A stretch of DNA of 10,698 bases from the NCBI GenBank assembly GCA_004356555.1, contig SMWY01000037.1:1-10698 (forward strand). The letters are read 5' to 3'. Position numbers and translations under genes: made by a program. Source of the DNA: Candidatus Dadabacteria bacterium (GTDB taxonomy: Bacteria; Desulfobacterota_D; UBA1144; Nemesobacterales; UBA2774). Position 1 is the first letter of the stretch. Each line of letters opens with the position of its first letter. Positions 6,324-10,698 of the stretch are shown here, in pieces. The notes under the pieces were generated by a model. That model searched no databases. It was given only the letters and a program-made list of their open reading frames with translations, and had not been told where the DNA came from.

Positions 6324-9056
6324 CTATAGTCCCAAAGCTTTCTTTAGGTACTTCCCGGTGTGAGACTTTTTGCATTCCGCTACTTCTTCAGGTGTGCCTT
6401 GAACAACTAGATGCCCACCTTTATCTCCGCCCTCAGGGCCGAGGTCTATCACATGGTCAGCAGACTTAATCACATCCATGTTATGCTCAATGACAATAAC
6501 CGTATGTCCTGAAAGAACGAGTTTATTGATAACATCCAAGAGTTTTTTTACATCCGCAGCGTGAAGCCCTACAGTGGGCTCATCCAGGATATACAGAATG
6601 TCATTGCCACCCCTCCTGCCAAGCTCCCTAGCGATCTTAATCCTCTGCGCTTCGCCACCTGATAGAGTAGGCGCCGGCTGTCCGAGTCTGATATAGCCAA
6701 GCCCTACGTCCTGTAGAATCTTGAGCTTCCTGCCTAATTGGGGAACCTCAAAGAAAAAGTTAATTGCCTGATCCACAGTTAGTGCCAGGATATCTATAAT
6801 GTTCTTATTCTTATACTTAACATCCAGCACCTCTTTTTTAAATCTTTTACCATTGCATTCTTCACAGATCACATACACATCTGCCAGGAAGTGCATTTCT
6901 ATTTTTTGTCTTCCCTCACCCTCACAGACTTCACATCTTCCTCCTGAGACGTTAAAGGAGAAATGAGACAGGGTAAGCCCCTTTGACTTAGCCTGGTAGG
7001 TTTCGGCTAAAACTTTTCTAATCAAATCATAAACCTTGATATACGTTACAGGGTTTGATCTTGAGGTTTTACCAATCGGATTTTGGTCGAGCATAATCAC
7101 GTCTGAGATATTATCCATGCCCTTAATCTCGTCATACTTACCAACCCTTTCTATATCGCTATGGAACTTCCTGGCTATCCCTGAATATAGCACATCGTGC
7201 ACGAGTGAGCTTTTACCTGATCCCGACACCCCTGTCACACATATAAACGTCTTTAAAGGAAAGGGCATAGTTATATTCTTTAAATTATTCTCCCTTGCGC
7301 CAACTACCGTTAAACTTTTTCCACTCCCTTTTCTCCTTTTAGATGGAACAGATATCCCCTCTTTTTCTAATATATACTTTTTTGTCAGTGAATCGTTACC
7401 GTTTTTAAAGAAATTCTTAACCGATCCCTGATAAACTATGTACCCGCCTCTTTCCCCCGCCATTGGACCAAGTTCTACTATATGATCAGCCGAGCCTATC
7501 ATATCAAAATCATGCTCTACAACAACAACCGTATTATCTCTGTTACGAAGCTCTTTTATTAAAGATATCAAGCGAGACAAATCCCTCTGATGAAGTCCTA
7601 TAGAGGGCTCGTCCATTATATAGAGTGTGTCGGTAAGTGTAGATCCAAGCTGGCATGCGAGATTTACCCTCTGCGCCTCTCCCCCTGAAAGGGTTTTTGA
7701 AAGCCTGGACAAAGTAAGATATTCCAGACCCACTTTAACCAAGAAAGAGACCCTGGAATTTATTTGTTTTAATATCTCATCCGCGATCTGGCTTTCATAG
7801 TCAGTGATTCTTAATTTATCGAAGAAATTCTTAAGCTTATCAATCGATAAATCTGAAATTTGAGATATGTTCTTTCCTCCGATCTTAACCCAAAGGGCTT
7901 CTTTCTTTAACCTGCTTCCTCCGCATAGATCACAGCCAATGGCAGAGCGGTATTTACTTAAGAACACCCTTACGTGCATCTTATAACTCTTTCGTTCCAA
8001 ATACTTGAAAAAACCATCTATCCCTTTAAACGAACCCATACCTTGAAATACAAGGTCTTTGGATTTCTTAGGTAATTTTGAAAACGGTTTATGAACATCG
8101 ACTCCGTATTCCTCCGCAGACTCTAGGAGCTTTCTCATCCGGAATTGATGAGACGGTTTGGTAAGAGGCTCTACTGCTCCTTGGGCAAGAGTTTTATCGG
8201 GATTAGGGATTACTAAGTCCGGGTCCAATTTTAAGATGTTTCCGAATCCATTACACTGTGGACACGCACCCTGTGGGCTGTTAAAGGAAAACAGAAGTGG
8301 CACAGGTTCATCAAACCGGGTATGGCACGATGTGCATTCAAGATCTTTAGAGTAGCGTAGCGCCTTATCTTCCAAAATGTGAACATTTATATATTTACTA
8401 TCCGAGAAACCTACCTCCAAAGAATCGACTATCCTCGAAAAAGAGCTTTTCTTAATTACGATCCTGTCAATAACTACCTGAGAACCATTGGGAAATTCAT
8501 CCAATCCTTCGAGGTCTTTAGTTTCTCCATTCAGCAAAATTCTTGTAAAACCCTTAGAAAGCAACCCTTTTGGCGTAGGATTCATATCTTCAATCGGGAA
8601 TGTTAATACTGCCCTTTTATCATGATAATTTTCTAGTAGTTCGTGGACAATGTCCTCGGGCGAGCGGAGTTTAACCTCGATATCACAATTAGGGCAATAG
8701 GTTTCCCCAATTTTTGAATACAGTAATCTTAGATAATCGTAAATTTCGGTTGTAGTACCTACCGTAGACCGTGAGTTTCTAACCGAGTTCCTGCTCTCAA
8801 TGGCAACAGCGGGAGGAAGCCCCGAAATATCGTCCATATCAGGACGGTCAACACGTTCAAGAAACTGCCTTGCGTAGGTTGAGAGACACTCAATATATCT
8901 TCTAAGACCTTCAGCATATAAGGTGTCGAGCGCCAGTGAAGATTTCCCTGAACCGCTAAGCCCTGTAATGACTGTGAACTTATGCCAAGGAATTGAGACA
9001 TTAATGTTCTTTAGATTGTTTTCTCTCGCACCCTCTATTTTAATCTCGCCTTTCAT
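6324..9056 (-). CDS. uvrA: Excinuclease ABC subunit A, divergent long type
   Basis: DNA damage-recognition ATPase of nucleotide excision repair; it dimerises and loads UvrB at lesions. The 910 residues contain two ABC modules: Walker A GLSGSGKSS (32-40) and GVSGSGKSS (609-617), signatures LSGGEAQR (456-463 and 798-805) and Walker B LYIMDEP (478-484) and LYILDEP (821-827). Zinc sites are Cys241/244/265/268 and Cys708/711/731/734; extra CxxC pairs sit at 121/124 and 375/378. A shortened UvrB-binding region (about 130-240) is present. Several signatures differ from the E. coli type: AIESRNSVRNSRSTVGT, FFKYLERKSYKMHVRVFLS and SNPVTYIKV (where the E. coli type has SNPATYTG). These resemble a divergent UvrA clade known in other phyla. 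The ATG has AGGG ten bases upstream. It follows the HAD gene by 78 bases. No LexA-type operator was seen. Confidence 0.96.
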   Translation of the reverse strand: MKGEIKIEGARENNLKNINVSIPWHKFTVITGLSGSGKSSLALDTLYAEGLRRYIECLSTYARQFLERVDRPDMDDISGLPPAVAIESRNSVRNSRSTVGTTTEIYDYLRLLYSKIGETYCPNCDIEVKLRSPEDIVHELLENYHDKRAVLTFPIEDMNPTPKGLLSKGFTRILLNGETKDLEGLDEFPNGSQVVIDRIVIKKSSFSRIVDSLEVGFSDSKYINVHILEDKALRYSKDLECTSCHTRFDEPVPLLFSFNSPQGACPQCNGFGNILKLDPDLVIPNPDKTLAQGAVEPLTKPSHQFRMRKLLESAEEYGVDVHKPFSKLPKKSKDLVFQGMGSFKGIDGFFKYLERKSYKMHVRVFLSKYRSAIGCDLCGGSRLKKEALWVKIGGKNISQISDLSIDKLKNFFDKLRITDYESQIADEILKQINSRVSFLVKVGLEYLTLSRLSKTLSGGEAQRVNLACQLGSTLTDTLYIMDEPSIGLHQRDLSRLISLIKELRNRDNTVVVVEHDFDMIGSADHIVELGPMAGERGGYIVYQGSVKNFFKNGNDSLTKKYILEKEGISVPSKRRKGSGKSLTVVGARENNLKNITMPFPLKTFICVTGVSGSGKSSLVHDVLYSGIARKFHSDIERVGKYDEIKGMDNISDVIMLDQNPIGKTSRSNPVTYIKVYDLIRKVLAETYQAKSKGLTLSHFSFNVSGGRCEVCEGEGRQKIEMHFLADVYVICEECNGKRFKKEVLDVKYKNKNIIDILALTVDQAINFFFEVPQLGRKLKILQDVGLGYIRLGQPAPTLSGGEAQRIKIARELGRRGGNDILYILDEPTVGLHAADVKKLLDVINKLVLSGHTVIVIEHNMDVIKSADHVIDLGPEGGDKGGHLVVQGTPEEVAECKKSHTGKYLKKALGL

Positions 9057-9134
9057 AAATCATATGCCCTTATTTGAATGAAAAAAAACTTAGATTTAAT
9101 CTGTGTAATTACTTTAATAGACTTTTTAGATTTA

Positions 9135-9827
9135 TTAAAAAAGGTCTTTTATTTCAGCCAAACCTGAGACTTCTTTCACCAAAGGATGGCTGAACCCCTC
9201 AATATTTCTATGGTTAACCCAAATAACATCCAAACCCGCATTCATGCCCCCCATAACGTCAGCTCCATACATATCTCCTATATGGATGGCCTCTGATGTG
9301 GTAAGTCCAAGCCTACTAAGCGCATGCTCGAATATACGGGAGTCGGGCTTTATTAAATCCAAATTTGTTGAATCTAAAATGATATCAAAATATTCCCTTA
9401 TAGATACCTCATCACATTTCTCTTCAGTCCTGCCGTCATTGTTTGATATAACCGCTAGTATATATCCCTTGGCCTTTAAATAATCCAAGAGCTCAGTGGC
9501 CCCGGGAAGAGTAACTCTGCCAAATTCTATTTGACCCATCGCTTCTCTAACTTTTCGGCGGAACTGATTCACCTCTTGACTGGGTAATAAAGATTCATAA
9601 AGAATAGGCAGGAACCATTCTCGATGTTCCCTCGGGGTTATACCACCTCTTTCCTTATGTTTTAAGAAGAGCTTATAATCTGCCTTTATATACTCGACCT
9701 CAAATTCCTCATTAGAAATCTCAAGTCCCGCCTCTCTCATGGCCTGAGCAATTCTATATAGATAAGGAGGGTCAGTTGATGCTAGAGTATCCCCAAGATC
9801 AAAGAAAATGGCTTTAATAGAGTCCAA
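9135..9827 (-). CDS. HAD-superfamily hydrolase
   Basis: Probable small-molecule phosphatase or related hydrolase of the haloacid dehalogenase superfamily; substrate unknown. The 230 residues show motif I FFDLGDTL with nucleophile Asp10 and Thr14, a helical cap inserted at about 18-100, motif II ISNND with Ser128, motif III IKPD with Lys160, and motif IV HIGDMYGAD with Asp185 and Asp190. The +2 residue after the nucleophile, an Asp acid/base in most phosphatases, is Gly12 here, as in other DLGDTL-type members, which leaves the chemistry open. The start is TTG at 9827, supported by GAGG eight bases upstream and by motif I beginning directly after it. It is 78 bases upstream of uvrA and may share its transcript; a role in clearing damaged nucleotides is speculation. 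Confidence 0.88.
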   Translation of the reverse strand: MDSIKAIFFDLGDTLASTDPPYLYRIAQAMREAGLEISNEEFEVEYIKADYKLFLKHKERGGITPREHREWFLPILYESLLPSQEVNQFRRKVREAMGQIEFGRVTLPGATELLDYLKAKGYILAVISNNDGRTEEKCDEVSIREYFDIILDSTNLDLIKPDSRIFEHALSRLGLTTSEAIHIGDMYGADVMGGMNAGLDVIWVNHRNIEGFSHPLVKEVSGLAEIKDLF

Positions 9828-9835
9828 TAATTAAA

Positions 9836-9839
9836 CCTC
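9836..9839 (-). promoter_or_regulatory. Ribosome binding site supporting the TTG start of the HAD gene
   Basis: GAGG on the minus strand lies eight bases before the TTG codon at 9827. The first HAD motif begins only eight residues into the protein, so no later start would keep the nucleophile, and no in-frame ATG is nearby. Confidence 0.6.
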
Positions 9840-9866
9840 AATTTAATTTAAACTTCTAAAGACTTC

Positions 9867-9943
9867 GCCCATCTGGGCAATAAATAAAAGGATATCACAT
9901 GCGTAGCCTTAAGGCATCTTTCCAATATCTAAATAAGCTTATT
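9867..9943. repeat. Cluster of short perfect palindromes in a divergent spacer
   Basis: The 213-base gap between the HAD gene and dacB (9828-10040) holds no gene that I can see. It contains GCCCATCTGGGC (9867-9878, five-base arms), GCCTTAAGGC (9906-9915) and AATAAGCTTATT (9932-9943), plus CTTAATAAG just beyond (9962-9970). They could be operators for either flanking gene, or chance in AT-rich DNA. None has the stem and U-run of an intrinsic terminator. Confidence 0.35.
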
Positions 9944-9999
9944 AAATTTGCAAACTCTATTCTTAATAAGATGACAATTTTAAAATCTGAAAACATCCT

Positions 10000-10028
10000 T
10001 TGCAAAGAATTGAGCCTAGTGTTAATAT
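10000..10028 (+). promoter_or_regulatory. Probable sigma70-type promoter of dacB
   Basis: TTGCAA (10000-10005) and TAATAT (10023-10028) are separated by the ideal 17 bases. Transcription would start near 10035, only about six bases before the ATG at 10041, which fits the absence of a ribosome binding site there. Assigned by eye. Confidence 0.4.
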
Positions 10029-10040
10029 ATTGATTCTAAT

Positions 10041-10698
10041 ATGAGAAGCTTTTTATTCTCCCTTTTATTATTCCTCATTATTGCGACAAGCCAGGTTGCC
10101 GAATCAGCAAATGATACATACGCAGCCAGTCTAAGACCATTGCTAAATGAAAACCCCAGTAAAAATGGAAAGCTTGGAGTAGTAGTTAAATCACTAACCA
10201 CAGGAGAAACTATATTTGAGCACAATCCCCACAAAATGTACATTCCTGCATCTAACGAAAAGATAATTATTTCAGTGTCTGCGCTCTCCCTTCTGGGTAA
10301 AGACTATAGGTTTAAGACCGAGTTCTATTCTGGTGGTGGGATATCAAACGGCGTTCTTCATGGCGGCCTGTATATAAAAGGTTACGGTGATGCGACTCTC
10401 TCTGAGGGGCATCTTGGATATATAGTGTTTCAGCTTAAACGAAGAGGCGTTAAAGAAATCAAGGGCAACATAATAGTTGATGATTCTTACTTCGGAAACA
10501 CTAGATATGCAAAAGGATGGAAGGAAGAATGGAAGGACGATTTTTACAGCCCGGCGATTAGCGCGCTCTCCTTTAATTACAATATTATCGAATTAAAAGT
10601 TTATGCCTCAAAGCCAGGAAACAGTCCTGCTATAAAGATTGAGCCCAAAGGATCAAATATTCAAATAGTAAATAAAGCTCTCACCAGCAGCAAAAAGG
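10041..10698 (+). CDS. dacB: D-alanyl-D-alanine carboxypeptidase/endopeptidase (PBP4, peptidase S13), 3' end cut by window edge
   Basis: Periplasmic low-molecular-mass penicillin-binding protein that trims D-Ala from peptidoglycan stem peptides and can cut crosslinks. The frame stays open to the window edge, giving 219 residues of a family usually about 450-500 long. A signal peptide is clear: MRS, then a hydrophobic core (4-15), with cleavage likely near Ala20 or Ala23. The first active-site motif is PASNEK (69-74), giving nucleophile Ser71 and Lys74 of SxxK, followed by a helix (IIISVSALSLLG) as in S13 enzymes. GGLYIKGYGDATLS (about 112-125) and YSPAISALSFNYN (about 176-188) match the family's G-D-P/A and SAL-x-x-N segments. 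The SxN and KTG motifs lie beyond the edge. No ribosome binding site precedes the ATG. Confidence 0.92.
   Translation, partial: MRSFLFSLLLFLIIATSQVAESANDTYAASLRPLLNENPSKNGKLGVVVKSLTTGETIFEHNPHKMYIPASNEKIIISVSALSLLGKDYRFKTEFYSGGGISNGVLHGGLYIKGYGDATLSEGHLGYIVFQLKRRGVKEIKGNIIVDDSYFGNTRYAKGWKEEWKDDFYSPAISALSFNYNIIELKVYASKPGNSPAIKIEPKGSNIQIVNKALTSSKK

Noticed and set aside
7036..7431. 131-codon open frame on the plus strand inside uvrA
   Set aside because: It lies wholly opposite the conserved second ABC module of uvrA, has no ribosome binding site that I can see, and its protein looks like an antisense translation.
9057..9134. Possible LexA/SOS operator upstream of uvrA
   Set aside because: A CTGT sequence is present, but no ACAG follows at the required eight-base spacing, and no GAAC-N4-GTTC site occurs in the gap. 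AGATTTAATCT (9092-9102) is a small palindrome without a known SOS match.
10022..10243. 73-codon minus-strand frame at the start of dacB
   Set aside because: It overlaps the signal peptide and active-site region of dacB in antisense and shows no independent support.

Overview
The window holds nine protein-coding genes, most of them recognisable housekeeping enzymes of a Gram-negative bacterium. The Gram-negative reading rests on a lipoprotein whose Cys+2 residue favours outer-membrane delivery and on a PBP4-type D,D-carboxypeptidase. Intergenic DNA is AT-rich and coding DNA looks moderate in GC. Protein style (notably a divergent long-type UvrA and a PBP4-type DacB) would fit a Desulfobacterota- or Dadabacteria-like uncultured lineage, but this is a weak inference. 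No mobile element, CRISPR array, phage gene, tRNA or rRNA was seen.

Left part (1-1886, plus strand): the 3' two thirds of ribF (FMN/FAD synthesis) is followed after 28 bases by aroE (shikimate pathway), probably one operon. A small unknown gene of 78 residues follows, with its own good promoter and ribosome binding site.

Centre left (1914-4195, minus strand): a 436-residue nitroreductase-like protein of no family I can name overlaps by four bases (ATGA) a downstream D-2-hydroxyacid dehydrogenase. The two look translationally coupled and may form an uncharacterised redox module. A Gly/Tyr-rich lipoprotein gene (from about 4266 or 4326, plus strand) diverges from this pair and converges on dnaJ.

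Right part (5073-9827, minus strand): in transcription order, a HAD-family hydrolase, uvrA (nucleotide excision repair) and dnaJ (Hsp40). dnaJ probably has its own promoter in the 153-base gap after uvrA. From 10041 to the right edge on the plus strand is the N-terminal half of dacB (peptidoglycan D,D-carboxypeptidase/endopeptidase), divergent from the HAD gene across a 213-base AT-rich spacer with several short perfect palindromes.

Nothing here is clearly a new defence, mobile or biosynthetic system. The items most worth checking are the coupled nitroreductase-like/dehydrogenase pair, an AroE that has lost the usual NADP-binding motif, a UvrA of the divergent long type, and an apparently near-leaderless dacB transcript.
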